Shown here piece by piece: positions 46,737 to 56,565 of a DNA stretch of 64,000 bases. The notes beneath the pieces are model-generated. The model did not search any database. It saw nothing but the letters and a program-made list of their open reading frames with translations, and had not been told where the DNA came from. The stretch's first letter is position 1; each line of letters opens with the position of its first letter. Made by a program: the position numbers and the translations under genes. Source of the stretch: Telopea speciosissima (taxonomy: Eukaryota; Streptophyta; Magnoliopsida; Proteales; Proteaceae); NCBI RefSeq assembly GCF_018873765.1, contig NC_057925.1, forward strand, positions 16,255,568 through 16,319,567, given 5' to 3'.

Positions 46737-47240
46737 GCCCCCCTTTTTCCTCTTTTGATGTACATACCCCCCTGTTCGGGGTTTTGATCAACCTTTTCCC
46801 TTTTTTTTTTGTAACGGGCCGAGTTACCCACTTTTTGTAACCGTGCCGAGGTGTCGGCCCTGATGAATAGAAAATTTTCTTTTTACAAATGATCTAAGTG
46901 TTTTAGCTCGGAAATTGTTTGCCCTGCTTTCATTGTATGTGTTGTTCCATTTGTCTGTGTGCTGTGACTGAGATGCCGATCCGGTCCTTTAGCTTAGCTC
47001 AAGGACTTGGCTATTTTTAGCTAGGCTGTAATGGGTCGGTCAGGTCGGCCTTATTTCTTGGTCATAAAACGTCTAAGATGGTCCGAGGTCAGGGTCTTGT
47101 TTGTCTTTATAGTGTTTATCAATTTGGAGTTTTCGCTTGTCAGCTCGGAACAACGGCCACTGGGGTTGCTAGCTAGCTCGGCTGAGCCCAATGCCTTATA
47201 TATTTTTGCTTGATTTTGGTTTTCGTTCAGCTCGGCCGTG
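46737..47240. other. Spacer after the antisense gene, with possible polyadenylation region
   Basis: It contains a T-run and an AATAGAAAATTTTC stretch near 46865, a plausible 3' end for the antisense transcript. The short ORF at 47031-47213 lacks known domains. Confidence 0.4.
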
Positions 47241-47257
47241 GTGAGTGGGGGGTCCGC

Positions 47258-47592
47258 CGGCCTATGAGGGCCGGTCTTCTGATTTAGTAGCCGACCTATG
47301 AGGGTCGGTCTTGTGACGTGATTGTCGTCGACCTATGAGGGTCGGTCTTTGACGTCGGCCAGGTCTATGAGAACCGGTCTTATGACTTGGTTGCCGACCT
47401 ATGAGGGTAGGTCTTTGACGTCAGTCAAGTCTATGAGGACTGGTCTTATGACTTGGTTGTCGACCTATGAGGGTCGGTCTTTGACGTCGGCCAGGTCTAT
47501 GAGGACCGGTCTTATGACTTGGTTGCCAACCTATGAGGGTCGGTCTTTGACGTCAGCCAGGTCTATGAGGACTGGTCTTATGACTCGGCATG
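47258..47592. repeat. Tandem array, 66-bp unit made of two 33-bp half-units
   Basis: CGACCTATGAGGGTCGGTCT starts at 47329, 47395, 47461 and 47527 (with small changes), an exact 66-bp spacing. Each unit holds a second related half (AGGTCTATGAGGACCGGTCT), and two further half-units occur upstream (about 47260 and 47293). 66 is a multiple of 3, so the plus frame runs through as a 22-residue repeat (TYEGRSLTSARSMRTGLMTW), but this is probably incidental. Tandem repeats in this position (between pol and the 3' LTR) are known in Tat/Ogre elements and can seed satellite DNA. Confidence 0.92.
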
Positions 47593-47856
47593 CTTGGAGT
47601 TTGAAAGTACACTAAGTAGTGGAGAAAAACTTTATTTTATTGAATCATGAACGTCGAGGCCGAAGCCCAATACAAATATGCTCGCCATAGCCGAGCAGAA
47701 TACTTGAGGGAATTATTGAAAAAATTTCTTCAAATTTTTCGAGTTCCTAGGCCTCGGTACCTTTTTGCCCCCCGGAGTCTACAAGCGATACGTCCCTGAG
47801 CGAATTTGCTTGGAGACTATGTACGGTCCCTCCCAATTTGGTGCTAAATTTCCTTG

Positions 47857-49010
47857 CTATTTTGGTTGGGACGCGCTGAGCTTTCTGAGGACGAGGTCTC
47901 CCTGACAAAAATGTCGCTCCTTCACCCTCGAGTCGTGGTACTTTGCCGTCTTCTGTTTGTAAGCTGTGTTCCGAAGCAAGGCGTTCTCTCGGACTTTGTC
48001 GAGAAAGTCGAGGTTGGCTTTAAGCCCATCCTCATAGGTCTTCTCATCAAATTTGAGCACTCGGTATGATGACGCTTTGACCTCAACGGGAGTGAGTGCT
48101 AGCCGAAAAGGACTCTCCCCGGTCGGTGTTCTCTTGGTTGTCCGATATGCCCATAGGACGTTCGGCAGCTCTTACACCCATCTTCCTTTGGCTTCATCCA
48201 ATCTTCTTTTAATCCCCGCAAGTAGTGTTCGGTTCGACACCTCCACTTGCCCATTAGCTTGTAGATGAGCTACCGAGACCGGGCAAAAATTGATGTAGAA
48301 GTGCTTGCAGAACTCTCGGAAGCTTGGATTGTTGAAGTATGCACCGTTATCAGTGATGAGAACTTTGGGTAGTCCGAACCGATAGATCACCTTGTCTCGG
48401 AAGAATTTCTCTATGCTCTTCTCGATGATGGTGGCCAGGGGCTCGGCGTCGACCCACTTGGTGAAGTAGTCGATCGCCACGACTACATACTTTCGGTTCC
48501 CTGATGCCGGGGTGAAATCTCCGAGAATATCCATCCCCCACATAGCAAAAGGGATCGGGCTCAGCATTGGGGTCAGCTTTGTTGCGGGTCGGCTTGACAC
48601 TGGTGCGAAGAGCTGACACTTCTCACACGTCTTCACATACTTCATGGCCTCTTTTTGCATTCTCGGCCAGTAGAACCTTTGTCAAATATCTTATATGCTA
48701 GAGCTCGGCTGCCCATGTGGCTCCTGCATATTCCTTCGTGCACCTCGGCCAAGGCATACTCGGCTCCCTTCGGTCCGAGGCATTGGAGAAGGGGCGCTAA
48801 GATGGCTTTCTTATAGAGCACTCCGTCGATCATGGTGTACTTGACAGCTCGGATTTTGACTTTTCTTGCTTCTTCTCGATTCTCCGAGAGCTGGTCATTC
48901 TCCAAGTAGTTTACAATGGGGTCCATCCAGGTCGGCCTGTCCTCCTCAATGTGTTTAACGCTTTCTTCTTGCAAGGATGGCTTCTTCAGAATCTCAATGT
49001 ACACTGATCA
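47857..49010 (-). pseudogene. Tat integrase and pol C-terminus, interrupted
   Basis: The zinc-binding part HEGICRSHMGSRALAYKI...CEKCQLFA crosses 48760-48600. The core is in the frame 48660-48172: MWGMDILGDF, VVAIDYFTKWVDAEPLA, LITDNGAYFNNPSF and GQVEVSNRTLL, so the D, D and E residues are all present. A break separates the frame at 49004-48642 from the core near 48680. The C-terminal part is in 48060-47857 (ARENALLRNTAYKQKTAKYH-like text, then VKERHFCQGDLVLRKL). The role in an intact element is insertion of cDNA into chromosomes. Confidence 0.85.
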
Positions 49011-49400
49011 GCTCAGATTTGGGAGGTCGGCCTCGGCCAACCTAGACAAGGTGTCGGCTGCGACGTTCTCTTTCCTCGGTACTCGGGTCATCTCAAAGTG
49101 CTCGAGCTCGGAAATCAACTCCCGTGCTTGGCTTAAGTAGGCTATCATTCTTTCATCTTTCGCCTCATAGTCTTCGTTGACCTGGTTGGCCACAAGTTAC
49201 GAGTCTCCTCGTACCCTCAATTGTTTGACGCTTATGGCTTTGCTGACTCGGAGTCCGGCCAGGAGGGCCTCATATTCGGCCTCATTGTTCGAGGCTGGGA
49301 ACTTGAACCTTAGGGCATATTGGACGCAAAACCCCTCGGGGCTCACCAGGATCAGCCCAGCCCTGCTTCCTCCGGGGGTGCTCGAGCCGTCAACGTTCAT
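49008..49400 (-). CDS. Tat second (archaeal-like) RNase H domain
   Basis: It starts MNVDGSSTPGGSRAGLILVS (frame 49400-49197), continues with SNNEAEYEALLAGLRVSKAI and RVRGDS, then after a stop QVNEDYEAKDERMIAYLSQA and EMTRVPRKENVAADTLSRLA (49193-49008). The conserved D, E, D and late-D region residues are visible. This extra RNase H, besides the one following RT, is a known acquisition of the Tat lineage. A stop codon separates the two halves in this copy (TAACTTGTG at about 49196). Confidence 0.85.
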
Positions 49401-51144
49401 GGTCCAGTCGGGTCGGCCTTAGCTTCCGCATTGGCTTCTTCCGCTGTCTTCTCTTCCACGACCGCAATGTTGGGCATTGTGCACTCGGCGACGAAGTCGG
49501 CAAGTGCTTGCCCTTTTATCGTGGTCCTCGGGCGATAGCTTATATCGTACTCACTTAGCTCGACCGCCCAGGTGATCAGTCGACCTGACACATCGGGCTT
49601 GTGCAATATCTTCTTGAGAGGCTGGTTGGTCAGTACCGCGATCGGATGAGCTTGAAAGTATGGCCTTAGCTTTCTCGCGGCCGTGACAAGAGCGAATGCT
49701 ACCTTCTCGAACTTGGAGTATCTCGTCTCGGCGTCGACAAGAACATGGCTGATGTAGTATATGGGCTTTTGAGCTCGGCCTTCTTCCCTAACCAACACCG
49801 CGTTGACCGCCACCGGTGTAGCGGCTAAGTAAACTTGAAGCTCTTCTTTTGGCTCGGGTCGGCTGAGAAAAGGCGGGTTCTCTAAGTATTTCTTCAGCTC
49901 TTCAAAAGCTTGTTGACATTCGTCCGACCAAATGAAGTCCTTCGGGTTCCGGATGTTCTTGAGGGCCTTGAAGAACGGCAGGCACTTGTCGCCGGACCTC
50001 GACATGAATCGTGCCAACGCCGCCACTCGCCCGTTTAGCCTTTGTACTTCTCGGATCGTCCTTGGAGAGCTCATCTCTTGGATGGCTTGATTTTCGCCGG
50101 ATTGGCCTCAATGCCTCTGACGGAGACCATGAAGCCGAGGAACTTTCCCGAGGTTACGCCGACTGCACACTTGGCGGGGTTTAGTTTCATTTGGTTTTTC
50201 CTTAGCATGCCGAAGGCTTCTTCCAGGTCGGCCAAGTGGTGCTCAGCCTTTAAGCTCTTCACTAACATGTCGTCTATGTAGACTTCCATGTTTCTTCCGA
50301 TCTGCTCACGGAATATATAGTTCACCAGCCGCTGATATGTTGCTCCGGCGTTCTTCAACCCGAACGGCATGACCTTGTATTCCTTGTAACAGAAATTTTC
50401 TTGGTCAGTTCGGAATGTCGTGTATGACTCATCCTCATGCATCATGAGTTGGTTGTAGCCGGAGTACGCGTCCATGAAGCTCAACATTCCGTGCCCCGTC
50501 GTGGCATCAATCAAGAGATCAATCCGAGGTAGCGGGTATTCGTCCTTTGGGCAAGCCTTGTTAAGGTCGGTGTAGTCGACGCACATCCGGTATTCGTCCT
50601 TTGGGCAAGCCTTGTTAAGGTCGATGTAGTCGACGCACATCCTCCATTTTTCATTCGGCTTGGGGACCATGACGACATTCGCCAACAAAGTCAGGAACTT
50701 TTGTTCCCGGATGAACCCTGACCGTTGGAGCTTCTCCACTTCCTCTCTGATCGCGGCTTGCCGATCGAGAGAATAGTTCCTTCTCTTCTGTTGGATTGGC
50801 TTTCGGCTTGGATCCACATGGAGTCGGTGCTCGGCTACGTGCCTTAGTATGCTCGGCATGTCGGCGGCTGACCAGGCAAAGACGTCGGCATTCGTCTTTA
50901 AGAAGTTTCCGAGCCGATTCCTTTGTTTTTCGCTCAGCAATGATCCGAGTTGTACAGTCTTTGTTGGATCTTCATCGTTGAGGGAGAATGGGATGAGGTC
51001 TTCTACGAGTCTTCCGTGTCTTTTAGCGAGCTCGTCTCGCTGGTCTTCAGGGAGGTGCTCGACGCACATTGCCATTCCTCGGACGTTGCCCTTGTTTTGC
51101 TTGACGAACGTGGCGTAAACATTCTCGAGCTTTCCTTTGATCAC
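49397..51144 (-). CDS. Tat reverse transcriptase and first RNase H
   Basis: The reverse-transcriptase frame 51144-50071 contains KWRMCVDY, DLNKACPKDEYPLPRID, FMDAYSGYNQL, MPFGLKNAGATYQRLVN and the active site VYIDDMLVKS. The frame 50074-49397 continues with RFMSRSGDKCLPFFKALK, the RNase H VYLAATPVAVNAVLVRE, YYISHVLVDAETRYSKFEK and ELSEYDISYRPRTTIKGQAL. The two frames overlap by 4 bases (a -1 type shift at 50071-50074), which is a mutation or a frame change in this copy. A 54-bp duplication in the RT fingers is described separately. Confidence 0.9.
50536..50643 (-). repeat. In-frame 54-bp tandem duplication in the RT domain
   Basis: GTATTCGTCCTTTGGGCAAG begins at both 50536 and 50590, exactly 54 bases apart. 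In protein this repeats the 18-residue block around MCVDYxDLNKACPKDEY. One copy differs by a base (YIDLN against YTDLN). The frame is kept, but the duplicated finger segment probably disables the enzyme. Confidence 0.95.
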
Positions 51145-51508
51145 CTCGGATTTCTCCGATGCCGTTCTCTGTAGGGAACTTCATCTTCAAGTGTGTCGAC
51201 GAGATGATGGCTTGGAGAGCGGTCAGTGATGGGCGGCCGAGTATGGCGTTGAAGGCCACCACCGACCGCACTACCATGAATTTGACTTGGATCGTCGCTT
51301 GACATGGAGCTTGTCCAAATGTGACCAGTAGGTCAATTGAGCCCTTGATGGTGGCGGCGGCTCCCGAGAACCCGTGAAGTGAGGTGCCCTCCGGCTTGAA
51401 CGTTTCATCGCCGAAGCTGAATTGTCGGTACGCGTCTAGCGACATATGGTCCACGGATGCACCCGTGTCGACCAATACGCGATGGATTGGTCTCTTCGCA
51501 ATTTCCAC
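51047..51508 (-). CDS. Tat aspartic protease domain
   Basis: Frame 51508-51047 has HRVLVDTGASVDHMSLDAYR (D-T-G active site), then VTFGQAPCQATIQVKFMVVR and FNAILGRPSLTALQAIIS, which are typical of plant Ty3/gypsy proteases. It runs from just after the gag frame (52033-51509) towards RT, with a frame change to the RT frame near 51140. It matures the polyprotein in intact elements. Confidence 0.88.
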   Translation of the reverse strand: MEIAKRPIHRVLVDTGASVDHMSLDAYRQFSFGDETFKPEGTSLHGFSGAAATIKGSIDLLVTFGQAPCQATIQVKFMVVRSVVAFNAILGRPSLTALQAIISSTHLKMKFPTENGIGEIRGDQRKARECLRHVRQAKQGQRPRNGNVRRAPP

Positions 51509-53749
51509 CTACACTACCAAAGCATCATCGTGAGGTAAACTTATACCTTCTAGGTCGGCCTCAGTGAAGGAGATCGTCGCCTTAGCCTTCGGCCTTTTGC
51601 TTGGCATCTCGGTGACCCCGGTGAGCCGCGCATTTGCTTTGGCCTTCTGAGTTGACTCTTGTCCGGGCCCTCCAAGGATAGTGTATATTGGAGCTCCCTT
51701 GTTATTGGTCGGCCCGGATCCGTCATCTTTCTTTTCGGTCCTATCTTTGGCCTCGTCGTGCTCGGCTCTTCGGCCATCTGTCCTCGGCTCGACCTTTCTT
51801 CTGTCGCGATCCTCGAGTCGACGACCCCCACGTTCTTCTCGGCCTCCTTTGACATATCGCTTCAGGTGCCCCGCTTTTATAAGCTCTTCAATTTCTCTTT
51901 TCAGCTGATAACAATCCTCGGTGTCGTGACCGGTGTCCTTGTGGAATTGACAATACTTGTTGGGATTTCGAGATGACCCAGCTTGCATCGGCCAGGGTCG
52001 GCGGATGTACCCGCCGTCCTGTATTTGCATCAAAATCTCCTTTCGCGAGGTATTCAGTGGGGTTCAATCGGGGCTCCGAGCTCGGTCTGATCTCTTGGCT
52101 CGGCGATCGGTCCTGGGCCCCTTTTCCTCCCTGCGATCATCGGTCGTCGGCCTTTTCTTCTCGGCTCGGCCTTCGTTCCCCTTCCGAGCTTGGAGCACCT
52201 CCGTCATCTGCAAACTCATTGCAGCTCTCCAAGAGCTCAGCTAGGTTTTTGGTCGGCTTTCGGGCCAAGTCCTTGATGAGGTCCATGTCAGCGAGCCCAT
52301 TGCTCATCGCAGTATGGGCTGTGGCCTCATCCAAATCCTTGATGTCTAAGGATTCTTTGTTGAAACGTGAGACGAACGCTCGGATCGACTCATCAGACCG
52401 TTGCTTCATGCTGAGGAGGTTGACCGTCGTCTTCTTGTGTTTCATGCTACTCTGGAAGTGCGTGACGAAGGCTCGACAGAGCTGAGTGAAGCCTGTTATG
52501 GAGTTCAATGGCAACCAGGAGAACCATAAGGTTGCCGTGCCCTTAAGAGATGCGGGGAAAGCCCGACAAGAGACAATCTCGGTTCCCCCGTACATGGTCA
52601 TCATCGCGTTGAAGTAGTTGATATGATCCGTCGGGTTGGTCGTCCCATCATACCGGTCGAAGGGAGGTGGCTTGAACCCAGCCGGTAGTGGCGCGGTCAT
52701 GATCTCGGGAGGATAAGGGTGTCGTCCGACCAGGGAATAGGTGTCTGGGGTCGCTTGTTTCTTCAATCCCTCCACCTGCTTGGCCAAGTCTCGTAGCCGC
52801 TTTTCCAGCTCATTTTTAGGTGCTCGGCCGTTTGGCTCGTCCACCTGGTGCAAATTGTCCTGTTCATTCGGCCGAGGTCGGCCATTTTGTCCTTCAGCTC
52901 GGGATCGACTCTCTCGGTCGTCACGTTGAGGTCGGCCATTCTGGTCGGCTCGGTCAGCATCACCCCTCATTCTTCTTTTCACCTGGGAATTGGACCCGCA
53001 GGGGCTTCTCGGCTGCTCTTCTCGGAGAGGCGGGCTTCAGCGTCGAGGGGCTACCTCTTGTTGTTCTCGGTGTGCCCTCGGCTGTTCGTCCTCTCCGAGC
53101 CGGCCTGAAAATACCCATCTTCTCGCTACCAATGCCGTTGGTTCGATCTCTCGCCCAGTCCTCGGGCTCCGACGATGCTCCTGCTCATCCCGTCGAGTAC
53201 TCCTGTTGGGACGCAGAGGAGTTTTCTGACGAGGTGGATGAGACGACGTTGCTCGGCTCGGCTCGGCCTGACGCCGACCACCATTCTGCTGCAAGATTCC
53301 CTCGATGAGCGCTGGTGCCAAGGGGGGTGCGACTGGTGGATGGCCTAGCAACCCGTCCTGGGCCATCTGTCCCATGAGAGTTCGCAACATCTCGTTGGTA
53401 TGCAGCAGTTGAAGATGACCGTCCATGACTTGTCGGTTGTTCGTATGGGCTTCCGGGTCCAAATTTCCCGGCACGGGTGGTGGCAGCGGCAAATTCAGCC
53501 TTGGATGGCTCGGATCGGCCCTCGGCCGTCCTTCTGCCGTCGTGTCCAACACACTTCCGCCATTCCCACCATCCACCGGGGGAATCGGGTTGGCCGCGAC
53601 GCCCGCGCTCCTTCCCCTTGTGGGGGTCTTCCGGTCGCACCTTGCCACGACGTTTCAAGGGGTGGCGAACGTCTCGCTTGCCTATCAGGTTGCGGCTCAT
53701 CCCCGCGGGAGGCGGAGCTGTGCTGTCTTGATCTTGTTTGCACCACCAT
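51509..53749 (-). pseudogene. Tat gag, several frames
   Basis: The likely start is the ATG at 53749 (MVVQTRSRQHSSASRGDEPQ). The same start occurs in the second copy (ATG at 63864). The protein then changes frame: 53648-53037 is a low-complexity Pro/Arg-rich N-terminus; 52982-52137 is the Retrotrans_gag core (PPPFDRYDGTTNPTDHINYF, ATLWFSWLPLNSITGFTQLC, LLSMKQRSDESIRAFVSRFN); 52033-51509 has the zinc-knuckle-like YCQFHKDTGHDTEDCYQLKR. The order and motifs are normal for Tat Gag. At least two shifts separate the pieces, so the copy is broken. Confidence 0.85.
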
Positions 53750-53800
53750 TGTCTTCGCTCTTTGGATTGGCAGAAACGACGATGACTAGTTGATGTCGTT

Positions 53801-53820
53801 CCCACAGATGGCGCCAAATC
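53801..53820 (-). other. Tat primer-binding site
   Basis: The minus strand reads GATTTGGCGCCATCTGTGGG directly after the 5' LTR. The second copy has the same site at 63793-63812 with one change (GCCGTCT). TTTGGCGCCNTCTGTGGGAA is a recurrent plant Ty3/gypsy primer-site sequence. Confidence 0.85.
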
Positions 53821-54523
53821 TGTTGCGTGTGAAAACCTCCGTCGTCTGGTTCGCCCACGGATGAGCCTGCAAAAAGATGAGTGAGCGCAAGAGAGCCGGT
53901 GTGGCTCCGGCCTAGGAATCTCTGACGCTCAGGTCAGGTCTCCAGTGCAACATCGTAACAACTAGTAAAAAGTAAGATGAGCGTTTGAGCTCCATACCTG
54001 AGTATTTATAGAGGAAGATGAGGCGGTTGGAGGAGTCCTAGTATGGTAGGAGTTCTTCTCTTGGAAGGCTCTATCCCGTTGCGCGGAGTGGAGAGTTATT
54101 TTCGGGGTTGGACTCCCATTAAGGTAAGAGTCCATATCTAAGTGTGATTCCGTATCGCGATAGGATTGTGGCTCAATCCTTATCCTTCAATTCTCGGATT
54201 GTGCTGACGTGGCTCCGCGATTCACGGCGAGCCGTTACGATGGCTTTTGTGGAGGGCTCGGCCTCCATGGTTGGCCTCCGAGCTCTGCAACAGTGGTCGG
54301 TCTCAAAGCTCGGCCTCGGCTGACAGCAGTGAGGTCGGCTCGAAGTCGATGGCCGATTTGGGTGGCGCCCCGCGGTGCGGGTGCTCGGCACACAGGAGAC
54401 AGAATGCCAGATCTGTCGGTGGTTGGGTCGGCCCGACTCCGCACGGCTCGGTTCAGTTATCGGACTGTCCTCGGCTCGGCCATGTGGCAGCTTCCAATTG
54501 GTGATGTGATTTATGCCTTATTA
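53821..54523 (-). repeat. Tat 5' LTR
   Basis: 703 bp, high identity to 43344-44052 by eye. It includes an AGTATTTATAGAGG section (54000-54013) whose minus-strand reading CCTCTATAAATACTC is a good TATA box for the retrotransposon's own transcript. Confidence 0.9.
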
Positions 54524-54528
54524 GCGAG

Positions 54529-55590
54529 CATGATTTATATGGTATTTGGCCAAGAAAAAAGCTTGAAAGCAAAGTGCACTGATTTGTAGTGGCATTTTGC
54601 ATAGAGCAGACCTTCATGAGAGTATTGAGATATGTCTTCAAAGCAGAATCTGTTAATTCTCAAAACTAAAAAGACTCTTTCCTTATGAAGTATCTTTTTT
54701 TAATGCCTCAAGAAGTGATTCAATCCAAATTTGAATGAGGGAGATATGATCTTAAATTTAGTTGTCACACATAATGTCCAGAATGTTGTTTCTAGTAGCT
54801 GTATCAACTTCATTGATTTTTTGAGCTATCAATTAGTTAGAATCTATGGAAGCTCAAAACAAGAAAAATGTAGATCCATGAGTTATCTTTCCATCAATAT
54901 TTTTATTAGATTAATCTGATATCAGAGTGCGAGGATATGACATGTTCTTCATGTATTGCGCAGTCTGCCTAGAATTCCTATTTCACAGATGACATGTTAG
55001 ACATTTTGAGATGCCTTAATGGCAGATTTTGGAGAAGCTCAAAACATTAAATATTTAGAGCTTTGAGTCCTCTTTTAGATGGTGCGAATTTCAAGCCAGT
55101 CCGATGTCGGACGAGGGAGATACACCTATTGTCGTATCGATGCACAAAGCAGTTGAAGGCTAGCAAGAAACATGACTATAGAATGAGGTGATGTGTGCTT
55201 GAGTTGAGGATTTTGGTTTGACAAGCTAAAGGGTTTTATGGTTCAACTTGAACCAAGTTTAACTCTGGTCCTCCATATTGACAATGTGAGATATTTCCTT
55301 AGCGAAGGGATGGTAGTTTCAGCAGCTATGTTGATGTGGCCAGATGTTAGAAAATTCAGCCTTATAAGCTCATATGCATGAGAAATTTTTGGGTAGCTGT
55401 ATCATGATCTTCCCTCCAAAATGAGGAGCTAAGATAGGATTCTTCTCTCCAAAAGTTTGTTTCTTGTTGCCCAAGTTGCAAGTATTTTGAATTTCAAAAG
55501 GGAAGTCATGAAAATGTATAAGAGGTTTTTATTTTTGAAGAAGATTCTTGAGAGGACAAGATAAGTGAGCAAGAGAAGAAGAAAAGAGAA
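54529..55590. other. Intergenic, no supported gene
   Basis: AT-rich sequence with short frames only. Some phrases look like decayed coding sequence, but no domain was recognised. Confidence 0.4.
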
Positions 55591-55789
55591 GAGAATCCTT
55601 GGCTACTGTGTCATCTCCTCGAGTTCTTCCAATAGCCGTTAATTCCAATCTAAAGAAGGAAGAAGGTGTGGTTACTGCTGTTGTATTCATGGTTTTAGAG
55701 AGTCATTATTTTGATGAAGCTGCTGCAATAAGATGTGAAAGAAGAAAAGAAAATATAGAATCCATGGCCGCTCCTTTTTTTTGAGTGTC

Positions 55790-56565
55790 TGCAGAATACA
55801 TTCCGTCGATCAGTGTCCCATATCAATAATTTCAAACAGTCCGCAGTCTCGCCATCAGAAGTTTCGTCGCAGGTTGTCCCTAATAATAATTCATATCTCA
55901 AGAAAATATCATTTGGTACTCCACCAGTGGAGGCCCTCACAAAAGTTGATACAGGTACCGATCTTATTTGGGTTCAATGTTACAAGAAAAATGTTCCTCT
56001 ATTTGATCCTAACACATCATCAACCTATCGAGTCCTATCATATGCAAATCAAAACAATGTGAGCAAGAAAATGGTGTAGTTGGCCTCGGAGGGGGACCGC
56101 TGTCACTGATTTCGCAAATGAAATAATCTTCTTTTGGTGGCAAGTTCTTCTACTGCTTGGTCCCTTTAGAGAAGGAAAATGTGACAAGCAAATTGAATTT
56201 TGCCATAACATTGACATTACTCCAATCTGACTTCTACTATAAACTTGAATCAGACGTGAAGAAATTGATTGATGGTAAAAGTGTTCCAAACCCTCAAGGG
56301 ATATCAAGCTTCTGCTACAAAGATGGTAGTGATGTTAATGTTTCAATCACAGCTAGCCCATTTTCCCGGTGGTGCCGACCTGAAGTTGAAACAACTGAAT
56401 ACTTTTGTTAGGATATATGAAGAACTTGTATGCTTTGCATTTATCCCTCAACCTCAATATGGTCATAGTGTCTTTGGGAGCATAGCTCAAATGGATTTCT
56501 TGGTTGGCTATGATCTTGAAAAAAAAGAGGTCTATTTCAAGCTAGATGATTGCTCCAAGTATTAG
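55790..56565 (+). pseudogene. A1 aspartic protease pseudogene (CDR1-like)
   Basis: Readable pieces, in shifted frames: a propeptide-like RRSVSHINNFKQSA (about 55800); then YLKKISFGTPPVEALTKVDT and GTDLIWVQC, with the first active-site triad as D-T-G; PLFDPNTSSTYRVLSYANQN; GLGGGPLSLISQMK, followed by a TAA; SSFGGKFFYCL; and C-terminal LKLKQLNTFVRIYEELVCFA and AQMDFLVGYDLEKKEVYFKL. The family has about 430-480 residues and a second D-S/T-G. Here the middle, including the Cys-rich insert and second catalytic Asp, is missing, and several stops and frameshifts occur. An intact relative would be a secreted, apoplastic protease; CDR1 of Arabidopsis acts in defence signalling. This copy is dead. Confidence 0.88.

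Larger units (their letters stand above)
43344..54523 (-). mobile_element. Complete Tat-lineage Ty3/gypsy retrotransposon, 11.2 kb, with antisense gene
   Basis: LTRs lie at 43344-44052 and 53821-54523. The flanking 5-mers are GTGAG (43339-43343) and GCGAG (54524-54528), a one-mismatch duplication. Minus-strand order: primer site (53820-53801, GATTTGGCGCCATCTGTGGG), gag, protease (LVDTGAS), reverse transcriptase (YIDD), RNase H, a second archaeal-like RNase H, integrase, a tandem-repeat spacer, a region with an opposite-strand gene, a polypurine tract, and the 3' LTR. The second RNase H and the antisense ORF are established hallmarks of the Tat group (Grande, RIRE2, Retand, Ogre). Several frame breaks make this copy defective. 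GC content is visibly higher than in the flanks, and it is the largest single element in the window. Confidence 0.93.

Noticed and set aside
47258..47592. CRISPR-like array
   Set aside because: The repeats are contiguous, with no unique spacers, inside a plant retrotransposon.
47322..47615. 97-aa repeat protein (22-residue units)
   Set aside because: The 66-bp period is divisible by three, so an open frame is expected by chance. It lacks supported start or splice context.
53400..53793. Plus-strand ORFs of 122-129 aa over Tat gag
   Set aside because: The minus strand encodes the Gag N-terminus. The plus frames are compositional shadows.
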